Of a stretch of DNA of 64,000 nucleotides, positions 43,334-53,110 are shown in pieces. The notes under the pieces are model-generated. The model did no database searches, was not told the origin of the DNA, and saw only the letters and a list, made by a program, of their open reading frames with translations. Made by a program: the position numbers and the translations under genes. This stretch comes from Harmothoe impar (lineage: Eukaryota; Annelida; Polychaeta; Phyllodocida; Polynoidae): contig OX381717.1 of the NCBI GenBank assembly GCA_947462335.1, forward strand, positions 49,767,523 through 49,831,522. The letters run 5' to 3'. The number at the start of each line of letters is the position of its first letter. The stretch's first letter is position 1.

Positions 43334-43540
43334 GTAAGTTGGTGTCACGGGACCTAGATTAAGTATCATCCCCTCACGGTCGGTAGAGGATCGGACAAGT
43401 GGACAGAGCTGCTTATAGAGGCTACACGGGACCCCGCCCCCACACTCCACTGCCCTACTCCCCTAGCAAGATCTATTTATGGAAAACCAGTACCTTAGCC
43501 TTAGGGTGCGTGGACATTTAGGGTGCAGACACTTACTTAA

Positions 43541-43761
43541 GGCCCGGTCAGACTAGTCGTAGAAATGGGAAAACAACGACCCGATTTTCTCTACGACTGC
43601 AGAGTCGTGCATACCAAACTCCTACGATTTTTAAAGTCACACGATTTTGGCCCTTTTTCTAGTCGTAGCTCTATGCCAGACAGCACGATTTTTCCCCACG
43701 ATTTTTAGCTTACAAAATCGGGTGGCAGTCCTCCCGATATTACGACTCGTCTGACCGGGCC
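43541..43761 (+). mobile_element. 221-bp palindromic MITE, copy A
   Basis: Ends GGCCCGGTCAGACTAGTCGT and ACGACTCGTCTGACCGGGCC, with TTAA on both sides. Many TACGA/ACGATTTT words. No coding. Confidence 0.8.
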
Positions 43762-43829
43762 TTAAGTGTCCTACGCTTTGCACCCTAATTGTCCCTGCAC
43801 CCTATGTGTCCATTGGCATGCACCCTAAA

Positions 43830-44050
43830 GGCCCGGTCAGACGAGTCGTAATATCGGGAGGACTGCGACCCGATTCTGTAAGCTAAAAATCGTGGGAAAA
43901 AATCGTGCTGTCTGGCATAGAGCTACGACTAGAAAAAGGGCCAAAATCGTGTGACTTTAAAAATCGTAGGAGTTTGGTATGCACGACTCTGCAGTCGTAG
44001 AGAAAATCGGGTCGTAGTTTTCCCATTTCTACGACTAGTCTGACCGGGCC
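43830..44050 (-). mobile_element. 221-bp palindromic MITE, copy B (inverted)
   Basis: Reverse complement of copy A with few differences, 68 bp away. Flanks are TAAA and TTTA, so the duplication is unclear. Together the two form a 220-bp-arm hairpin. Confidence 0.8.
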
Positions 44051-44094
44051 TTTAGGGTGCATGTTATTGGACATTTAGGGTTCAGGGACATTTA

Positions 44095-44753
44095 GGGAGG
44101 GTTCATTATTTATGGCCGGGGGGGGGGTGAGCATTTGAGGGGGGGGGCAATTTTTTTTAGGGGTATTCAAAGGGGGGGGGTTTACCCTATTCTAAGGGGG
44201 GGCCTTTTTTTTTAGGGGTATTCCTAAAAATGTTGCGAATTGAGTACGTTGAAATGCCGCGAATTTTGGTAACAGCCTGTGTTATATTTTACCAAATTAT
44301 GTCAATATTTTCAATATTTTCAAAATTTTCTAAAAATTTCCTCCCAGCAAATTTCTCACTGCATTACTTTTGACACTCAGAATATCCTACCGTTTTGTCA
44401 GTCTTCAAAAAAGTGCCGGCCTCATGTAAGCACTGAGGGTATGGGAGCTTCCAATTTATAAGCTGAGGTTTGACTATTATCACTCACTAGCCAGTATCAT
44501 GAGACGTTTACACTAAAACACCTTACGAATGGATGTATTTGTTGCAAGGTAGTAAATTGTAGGTAAAAAAGTGCCCAGGATTAAATGCATACAATTATTA
44601 GACACCAACATAGTTTTTGTAATAAAGTTGAAAATGATCCAGGGTGAGGGGGGGGGCGCTTTTTTTTCAACCTATTCCGGGGGGGCAATTAATTTTGACG
44701 TATTCGATTTGCCAAACGCTCACCCCCCCCTGTCATAAATAATGAACACTCCC
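44095..44753. mobile_element. G-run MITE, PIF/Harbinger-like (659 bp)
   Basis: GGGAGGGTTCATTATTTATG and CATAAATAATGAACACTCCC with TTA at 44092-44094 and 44754-44756. Both ends run into G or C tracts and GAGCATTTG / CCAAACGCTC. Inserted into a TTAGGGTGC array unit. Confidence 0.8.
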
Positions 44754-44808
44754 TTAGGGTGCAGGAACATTTAGGGTGCAAATCACAGGACACTTAGGTA
44801 GCCACTTA

Positions 44809-45286
44809 CCGTATTTCCCCGTTTATAAGCCGGGTCTCGAATATAAGCCTGCCCCGTTTATAAGCCGGGTCAATACCCCATTTGAAATCATTATAAGCCG
44901 GGCCCCGAATATAAGCCTGGTCAATAAAGTAAACTCCAATAAAATGTCTTCAGAGGGGCACAATTTACTTCTAATTGGAGTATTTTCACATTTCTTTCAC
45001 GTACATGATGCTAATATACCACCCCTTAGGCATATTATAATTTAGTGAAAGAAAACCTTTGAATTTGTCATGATATTATTAAAAATGTCCAAAAGAATTG
45101 TGTAAAGATGATGAATATATCTGAGAATTTTAGACAGACTGCTAGAGTAGCTCTTTAAATATAAAAATTAGAGTAGATGAAAATAATATAAGCCTGCCTC
45201 GAATATAAGCCTGTCCCGTTTATAAGCCGGGTCAATACCCCATTTGAAATCAATAGAAGCCCGGGCTTATAAACGGGGAAATACGG
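44809..45286. mobile_element. TA-family MITE, CCGTATTTCCCCG type (478 bp)
   Basis: Ends CCGTATTTCCCCGTTTATAA and TTATAAACGGGGAAATACGG, TA on both flanks. GTTTATAAGCCGGGTC is repeated inside. Confidence 0.88.
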
Positions 45287-46009
45287 TACATATATTTTAG
45301 GACTTAGTCCGATGCATTATATCTATTGGCATCTGGATAGAGCTCATGAAATTAAGCAACTTTGCTTTCTACATGAAGTCTCTATCTCTACTCAAAGTTG
45401 ACTTATCACCGATCAAAGATCGATACTTAAGAGTTTAATTAGGATCCAAGTTTTGTGATCAATTAAGCTGTGGCCAAGAGTGCTTGAATCACTTAAATGA
45501 CTCTCTCTCAACAGATATTTAAGCTAGCACCTTCAAATAAAAAGTAGCTTCAAGGTCATTGTCTTAGGGTGCAAAATAATTGGGTGCAAAATAATTGTCT
45601 TTTAGACATCATCCATTTATCCATAATAAAATCATAATTCATGTATTGTCATTTTCCGAGTTAGCCCCATCCCAGCACCCCAACCTGGGCAGGGATTAGT
45701 GCTCACACCTGCTGAGGGGTGGGGTGGAGTCTGATGTCTGTAGGCCTACTAGTGGTTGTGTACTAGGCTATCCCAATTGCCCTCTCTATTGATATTTGTA
45801 GTGGAGAAATATATACAAACACCAATATTTGTTGCATATATTATCATTAAGATAAAGATATTGCACCCTATGTGTCCTATAATTTGCACCATAAATGTCT
45901 CTGCACCCTATGTGTCCTCTGCTTGCACCCTAAGTGTCCATTGTTATGCACCCTAAGTGTCCACGCACCCTACATGTCTGCACCCTAAGTGTCCATGCAC
46001 CCTAAGGTA

Positions 46010-48160
46010 CCAGTTACCCTATTTATGGCCCCTATTATAAAAGATCTAGATCTTTAAAAATCGTAAATGCATAAGGGTGCATGAGTAACCCGATGCCACG
46101 GAAAAAACGGGTGTTGAAATAACCTCGAATCAGGACAGGAAGCGATGTCACGCTATGGGAGCTTTTGGAAAAAATATCATTTCTCAGCAAATAAACAACT
46201 CTAGACTCTACCGGGCATCCTTTGAGATAATTGTGTGTTAGGCAAGTACAATGCGGTACCACATTATGGTTTACATCAGAGAATCACCTGAAATGAGAGA
46301 TTTGCAAGTTTTCAAAAGCCCCCATACTTAAAGCATACCGCGCCGTGACTTCCTGTCCTGATTCGAGAGTTTTCGTCACCCGCACAATCGAATGTAAATG
46401 GGTAGGCTTTCGCCCCCTATAGATCTAGTAGGGTGTTTCATCAAAAATAGAATCAACAGTGTCATATCAGATCTGTGGCGTTTACCTGAAAGCTCTTTAT
46501 GTAAGAAGAAGAACAACAAAAAAGAATTAGATCTATCTATGTCAATCGGACAATTATTAAGCGTTAGACCCATTTGTCATGATTTAAATACGGAAAAGTA
46601 TAGAGATTCTTATTCTAAGAGAATAGTGAAAGTCAAAGGCCATACATTTGGTTAAATGGTAGGCACCAAATAAGCCTAATTAGCCCAGACATGTAGACAT
46701 TGGAACAGTAGTTTTGCATGTAAATTCAGCAATAGCCATGTCATAAAATTATGAGCTTGCAGGTAAAGGCCACAGATCTATCATGACACTATGATTTTCA
46801 ATACTAAAAGAGAGGTGCATCCATATTTTACCTTGGGCTGTCTTCAATTTTTGACTTTCAGCTAACCTAAACACACATTTGGATACCTAAAATATGTGGT
46901 AATAAAGTATACTTTGAGCAGAAATTATATGGGGAGGGGGTTGTGCTGAGATTTGGTAGTTTCGTTCAAAAACACCCATATTTTCGGAACTATTTGATGT
47001 AGAAATTCCGCAGAAGTGTTGAAATGACCACAAACATGTGTAGAGCATGCTGAAATACTGAGATTAACTACTGGATGCAAAGCTAATGCAGCCCAGCTGG
47101 TTGAGTGAGGGTAGGTTGTATGGGGACTTGGCTGCAGTGCAGGCCGCCAGCCACCTCCAAATTTGACACAACCTTACTTTACATTTCAGGTCATAGCATC
47201 ACAACCAGAAATGCTGAACACTGCATATTAATGGGTGTGAAAGTAGACAGTTTTGCGATTCCATAGCTGTTTAAATTGTTAAAGAGTACTAATTAGAACT
47301 TACTATAATGATGTTGGAAATACGGCAGCTCGAGTTACGCAAGGTGTGGAGCACCCTAGCAATAGATCTATTTCTTTTGTCTATAGCCGTTTATTACCGT
47401 AAGAAATTAGAAGAGCAGTTTGAAGGCCCCAGTTGTCTGAGTTGAATCCCAGATATTAATAAAGATTGCACATTTTATGTGGTTAGGATGAATTATATTG
47501 GTGACGAGGTTCACTACCCCCCCCCCCCCCCGGTATCTATTTGTGTGCGAAGCCTTCATTAATGAGAGACTTTTACTTATGAACAAGTTCCAGAAGTGGG
47601 CCACATCACAGCCGAATATCATGATGGAAAGGCTTTTTTCATAATAGCCAAGACCCAAGAGTTTTATCAAACTTGTCAACATTTTGTAGGATTATCATGT
47701 CGAGCAAAAACATCTGCCAAAACGGAAAAAATCAATGACACAATCTCTTAGTTATAGTAGGCCTACTGTAGATGTAAACTTTGAGTCAAAGGCTTCGCAA
47801 CTCAAAGATATTAAAGTTGGTGAGGAAAAAGATGGAAAAGAGACCACAGAACCCTACAAAATAAACAACAGTTCAACTCTGAACTTGGGTGATTATAGGT
47901 GGTATATCATGGTGCTATCTCCTCTTCACCCATTCAGGTGACAGCATGTTCGGTCCCATCCTTTTATTGTGAGACCATGTTAGCTTCATTTATAATTTTC
48001 TCTTAAATGCAAAATAGCTTGACTTGTTATATAGTAATATATACCGGTATGTATATGTTGATACCGTTTTATCTGTTAGTCACCCATTGAAACTACTCAT
48101 GTCGGCTATGTCTGTTACGTAGGCCTACAGTGAACACATTTATGTTCAACCTCATTATCA
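46010..48160. other. noncoding part of SIDT intron 1
   Basis: No supported exon. Two similar words, CTTCCTGTCCTGATTCGAG at about 46346 and the reverse complement of a close match at about 46120, hint at another small inverted pair. Confidence 0.4.
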
Positions 48161-48194
48161 TAGATCAGAGCCAATCCCTGAGGTACCCCAGGTT

Positions 48195-48480
48195 GAATAG
48201 GGCTACAGTCAGCTTTAATCCCCAGACAGAGAGGTTGAGTACAGTCAGCTTTAATCTCCAGACAGAGAAGTTGAGTACAGTCAGCTTTAATCTCCAGACA
48301 GAGAAGTTGAGTACAGTCAGCTTTAAACTCCAGACAGAGAGGTTGAGTATAGTCAGCTTTAATTCCCAGACAGAGAGGTTGAGTACAGTCAGCTTCAATC
48401 TCCAGACAGAGAGGTTGAGTACAGTCAGCTTTAATCTCCAGACAAAGAGGCTGAGTACAGTCAGCTTTAATCTCTAGTAC
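48195..48480. repeat. 36-bp minisatellite, about 8 copies
   Basis: Unit AGTACAGTCAGCTTTAATCT plus CCAGACAGAGAGGTTG. 36 bp keeps frames open, giving 12-aa periodic ORFs on both strands that I reject as genes. Confidence 0.92.
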
Positions 48481-48802
48481 TGTTCTAGTCTACTATGTGG
48501 TTAAGTGCGAGTGGTGAGAATGCCCTTTTAAGAAACCTGTGTATAATGGAGAGATAGAGGGATGGATGGTAGGGGACAGGATGTAATATAGAGTGGAAAG
48601 ACTACATACCGGGTACTATTGTAGAACTATTTTTTATTTTCTGGTCAGTATTTTAGCATTTGTTTTATTCATACATCTCAGGTAACAAAACCCCAAAACC
48701 ATAACGTGTCCATGTGTAGAATAGCAATTTTGAATTTTACCATCCAGAACTGTTACTTACATGTAGGCCTACAGGGTTCATCATAGTGCCTCTGTTACCA
48801 GT

Positions 48803-48958
48803 TACTGTAGTGTTAACATAGATATTTTCGAGTGTGTACATTTTCTCGAATTTGTATAAAAGAACAATTTCGTGTGTCTTCAAATTCGCGGATTTTTATT
48901 TCCACGAAAATCACGCAAATATGTATAGCGCAAAATGATATGATATATGTTTACAGTA
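48803..48958. mobile_element. small MITE with TACTGTA/TACAGTA ends
   Basis: Starts near TTACTGTAGTGTTAACATAG and ends ATGTTTACAGTAG, with ATATTTTCG and AAATTCGCGGA words. Related fragments lie at 27401 and about 33105. Confidence 0.5.
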
Positions 48959-49159
48959 GCCTTAGTATCCTATACAATTGGCTAGGGAATGGGGTGTAAT
49001 GAAACCAGTCTTTAGTACATCCCCCCTCCCCATTCCTACACCAGAAGCCCAGCCAAATCCATGGGCACCCATCATAGAATACTGTCTATAGATGTACTTA
49101 CTAATGCCCTTCTAGGTGATTATTGCATTAAAACAGGTAACTCATCATTGCGTAATTCC

Positions 49160-49455
49160 TGCCGTGACTTCCAAGTAGTCAGGCTGATTACAGCCTGACT
49201 TCCAGGTAGTCAGGCTGATTACAGCCTGACTTCCAGGTAGTCAGGGTGATTTCAGCCTGACTTCCAGGTAGCCAGGGTGATTAGGCTACACCCTGACTTC
49301 CAGGTAGTCAGGCTGATTACAGCCTGACTTCCAGGTAGCCAGGGTGATTAGGCTACACCCTGACTTCCAGGTAGTCAGGCTGATTACAGGCTGACTTCCA
49401 GGTAGTCAGGGTGATTTCAGCCTGACTTCCAGGTAGTCAGGGTGATTAGGTCAGC
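49160..49455. repeat. about 31-bp minisatellite, 9-10 copies
   Basis: Unit CCTGACTTCCAGGTAGTCAG plus GCTGATTACAG, with longer GATTAGGCTACA variants. Confidence 0.9.
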
Positions 49456-49676
49456 GCTAAATCTTTGACCTATGCATGTCAGATCACCAGTGCGGCTTAT
49501 AGGACACGGCTTACACGACAAAGTAAAGGTGCGGCTTATACGCGAGTTTTTGCTTCTATAGTAAAGTACTAAATTCACCATAATCAGATGGCTAGTGTGG
49601 CTTATAGGATCGGCCCAAAGTCAGGGTGCGGCTTATACAATGTACATGATTTCGACTTATACATAAGGCTTTACGG
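49456..49676. mobile_element. TA-family MITE, left end lost
   Basis: GTGCGGCTTATAGGA words and right end AAGGCTTTACGG followed by TA. The left terminus is not recognisable. Confidence 0.6.
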
Positions 49677-50370
49677 TAATATGGTGCCATGAGTGATAGT
49701 AAACTGTAGAACCTCGTGTACAATCCACAATTACACTCAGTTTTAGTTTGATATCATCAAGGTTGCTCAGCAAGCACACATGTAAGCAGGAAGTGAATGA
49801 AAGAGCAACAGATGAATGGCCCTTTTACGGGGGTCGGCAGGGGCGTGGCAACAACCCCCCCCCCTTTTGACCAACCTGCCCCAAAAAAGGTCAAACCAAA
49901 AAGCTCAAGCGAAAAGAGGTCAAAAAGGGTCGAAATCCCCCTCAGTCCCCCCTACTTTGAAACTGCTTGCCACGCCCCCTGGTCGGTATGGAGGATATTG
50001 AATTGGGAACAAGTTGAACCTTTGTTACTAGGCAACTATATGATCAGAAGTAATGTTGCCAAGCAACTAGAGGTCTTAGCCATACCAATTTATTCATTGA
50101 GTTAATCTTAGTAGAGTTGGGTGATGTCAGTATCTTCCGGAATGATGTCCTGGGATTTTGCTGTAGATGCTTGCTCCTAAACCCAGTTTGCTATGCAAAC
50201 CTGGTGCTGCTATTAAAGCAACTGCTTGTCCTAGCAATAAAGCTATGACACCGGTCGATTCCTTGTACCCAATTTAGGGGGCGTAGGTAATGTTAAAATC
50301 ATTCTAGGATTCATATTATATATTTTGGAAATACATTGTACAAGATCTCCTATGCTAAAGCACTGGAAAG

Positions 50371-50604
50371 CCGTATTCAATGCCCCCCATTGAATACAAT
50401 ATGGCTGTATTCAATGGGCTGAGAAAAAGTTGTTTTTCCTTCATTAAATGGCTTCAAATAAAAGAATTAACACAAATGCCAATGCCCATTGATACTGCTC
50501 TGATGTATTTCACTCGTGGGGGCTGGGGTACATCCCACTCAGCCTGCCCCAGCACCCACTCGTGAAATACAACAGAGACGGTATCAATGGGCGTTGGCAT
50601 TTTT
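50371..50604. mobile_element. foldback MITE, copy 2 (inverse of 17245)
   Basis: CCGTATTCAATGCCCCCCAT, then ACACAAATGCCAATGCCCAT, GGGGGCTGGGG and GGGCGTTGGCATTT, in the reverse order of the 17245-17493 copy. Confidence 0.65.
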
Positions 50605-50807
50605 GTATGTCATTATGGGAGATGAGATTCTGATTATTTGGCGGCCATATTGGATTTGGCCCGCGTTTTAATGGAAGCACACACAGTACACTCCAGGACT
50701 TTTAAGAGGTTACACCTGATATTGAGGTGAGCTGTTCCTGAAATTTTCAGTTTTACAGTATTTAATTCCAGGTTTGGGCTAGAATTCATCTAATTTTCCT
50801 ACACTAG

Positions 50808-52500
50808 TGGTCTGGTGGTAGAACCCCCATTTGTAACCCAACCTCAACTTCTCTGATTTTTTTTCTCTGCTGATCATTGATGTATAGGGTCTAGGTAGAA
50901 TTATCAGGGTGGGTGTGGAGCTCTTACCCATGGTCAATTTGAGATATTCAAGATGGCCGCCAGAAAGCTCCCGAAAACTAGAAACGTGCCTATCTTGGCT
51001 TCTAATCAACTTAGAAACACAAATAAAAATGCAAAAAGTACCGTAAAACCCCGCCTTTTAGACGGATTTATTTTGGGATTTATTTTCTCTTCAAGACGAT
51101 TTTTTTTCTAGAATTGGGGGGGTCGTCTTAAAGGCGGGGTTTTTATACATTATGTTAAAGTGAAAACGATTTTCAAAGGTATTTTGTACAAGACAAATTT
51201 TTTTCCAAAGTTAGGGGGTCATCTTAAAGGCGGGGTCGTCTTAAAGGTGGGGTCGTCCTAAAGGCGGGGTTTTACGGTACATTTATAAGGTCAAGGAATA
51301 CAGCCCTGCCATTTTCGAAAAGAAAATATGGCAACCATTTTGAATTTTTTATTAATGGAATTATTCCTAAAATATGCCTTATTTTGATGGAAAACTGGGG
51401 AAATAACGATCATAGATTCTAATCATTACATTGTTACCATTTTGTATTTAAAATGGACACTTTGGAGGACAAGGAACCATTCTGCCATATCATAGAATGA
51501 GTGTGGCAGCCATTTTGAATTTTGAACTTAGGTCACTCATGGCTTAAAAGCTCAATATACTGTGATAGAGGACCTCTCAGCTTTTAAATTAGAAATTAAA
51601 AAATACTACAAAGACTGCTTTATGTAAGAAAAAAATACTTTCTGCTCACCGATCATTGAACCAGCTGGCAGATCCCAGACATGAGCAGAAAATACAGATG
51701 CCTTTTGACAATCCACTTTATTATTGTCCTCACATCATGATACGTGCAATAAAGTTCTGCTCTTAAGTGTCATGAGACAAGTGAGACATGGCACCTCAGG
51801 CACTGTTTGTCGTCTATGTTTTCATTAATGGTATATGGCTTCTACAAAACGTCAGTGCTGTCTATTATGGGCAACATATCTTCAACATATCTTTTATATG
51901 AGCCATACCACACTGCAGGTTGTAAGGATTCAGAAAATGAGTCTGGAAAGTTTGGGACAGTCTTACTGGGAAAGTTTGATTGGGTGTTTGGGAGGCCTGT
52001 GTGACGTCTCTGGAGTTTTCCATCCACACTGATCCAACATGAGGTCTACATGGGTGTGTTGCTGTGTCTACCTGTGCTGTTATTAGGTGACAGGTAGCAG
52101 CAGGGTGAGTCCATTTATATTTGACCAACACTGGGAAATTCTCCCGGGTGGCCATCTCAGCATTCAGCATGATAATAGACCAATGTGTCTCTCTGAGTAT
52201 CGTCTGTAAATATTTCTTAGTTATATTTCTTTTTGAAAATGGCAGGGTTGTATTCCTTGACCTCATGAATGTACTTTTTGCATTTTTATTTGGGTTTCTA
52301 AGTTGATTAGAAGCCAAGATAGGCACGTTTCCATTTTTTGGGAAGCTTTCTGGCGGCCATCTTGAATATCTCAAATTGCCCAAGGGTGAGAGCTTCACGC
52401 CCACCCTGATAATTCTACCTAGACCCTATACATCAATAATCAACGGAGAAAAAAAACTATATTAGAGAAGTTGGGGTCAACCCCTGTGGCTTCCAGACTA
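50808..52500. mobile_element. foldback transposon with about 280-bp arms
   Basis: Left arm (about 50808-51330) and right arm (about 52230-52500) are inverse copies: both carry CAACTTCTCT, TTGATGTATAGGGTCTAGGT, CAAGATGGC, TTCTAATCAACTTAGAAAC and AGGTCAAGGAATAC. The left arm is longer only because a 237-bp MITE sits in it. The core has no transposase ORF. Confidence 0.8.
51041..51277. mobile_element. TA-family MITE, CCGTAAAACCCC type, with readable empty site
   Basis: Ends CCGTAAAACCCCGCC and GGCGGGGTTTTACGG. It sits between GCAAAAAGTA and TACATTTATAAGG. The uninterrupted right arm of the host foldback reads GCAAAAAGTACATTCATGAGG (one TA at 52272-52273), proving a TA duplication. Confidence 0.92.
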
Positions 52501-52585
52501 TAGGACTTACAGCTGCTTAAAGAATGACTTTAAGCAATCAAATTATTATTTACTCAGATTCCAACGTTCATGCAGTACATAAGTA

Positions 52586-52808
52586 CAGTAAATTCCCACG
52601 CATAGCTCGCATCTCACGTATAGCCCGCACCCCGACTTTGGGAGAACCCTATAACCCGCATCTGAGGTATGAAAATTGCGATTTTAGTACTGTACTATAC
52701 TGCCAAAAACCCTTGTATTACCCGCACCTAGACCTTGTGAATTTTGTAGAACCCGCACTAGGGGTTTGGTTCGCGTATAACCCACGGGTTATGCGCAGGA
52801 ATTTACGG
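52586..52808. mobile_element. TA-family MITE, CCGTAAATTCCC type (223 bp)
   Basis: Ends CAGTAAATTCCCACGCATAG and GCGCAGGAATTTACGG, TA flanks. Inner GCACCCCGACTTTGGGAGAA and GTATTACCCGCACCTAG words. First base pair of the left end is mutated (CAGT for CCGT). Confidence 0.82.
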
Positions 52809-52859
52809 TATATTTATATGTGGCGGTAAGGTATTCAATTAAGCATGTGTCCAACAGGG

Positions 52860-53110
52860 AGTAATTGAGGAGGGATTAGTGCTCAACAATTCATGACAAA
52901 CGCGACATGACAAACATCTGGCTATTAATAAGCGACACATGGCAGATCGTCTTTCACCACGTGATTAGTTGAGCACAATATTGCTGCCATGTATCATTCA
53001 TATCAATGTGTGATGATGAGACTCATTTGTCTGGAGATTTAGCGCAATTTACATTTATGAAAGTAAGCTAAAAATGGCTCATATTCGCCTGTTTTTTTCC
53101 TGTAAAATAT
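52860..53110. promoter_or_regulatory. candidate intronic enhancer-like block
   Basis: Non-repetitive stretch dense in factor-type words: CATCTG, TATTAATA, CACATGGCAGATCG, CACGTGATTAG, ATTCATATCAATG. Suggestive only; no conservation data. Confidence 0.25.

Larger units (their letters stand above)
43489..46009. mobile_element. composite foldback element with TTAGGGTGC arms
   Basis: The left arm begins CCAGTACCTTAG and carries TTAGGGTGCNTGGACATTTA units. The right arm (to about 46009) carries the inverse, TGCACCCTAAGTGTCC, and ends CACCCTAAGGTACCAG. The arms are imperfect tandem arrays of a 15-20 bp unit in opposite orientation. At least four other elements are nested inside (43541, 43830, 44095, 44809). 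Confidence 0.65.

Noticed and set aside
42981..43450. Minus ORFs opposite SIDT exon 1
   Set aside because: Shadows of a plus-strand exon with a signal peptide and a good donor.
43489..46009. TTAGGG-containing repeats as an interstitial telomere
   Set aside because: The unit is TTAGGGTGC-NTGGACA with a 15-20 bp period, in inverted arms; not a TTAGGG array.
48130..48477. 115-aa repetitive ORF
   Set aside because: 12-aa period from the 36-bp minisatellite.
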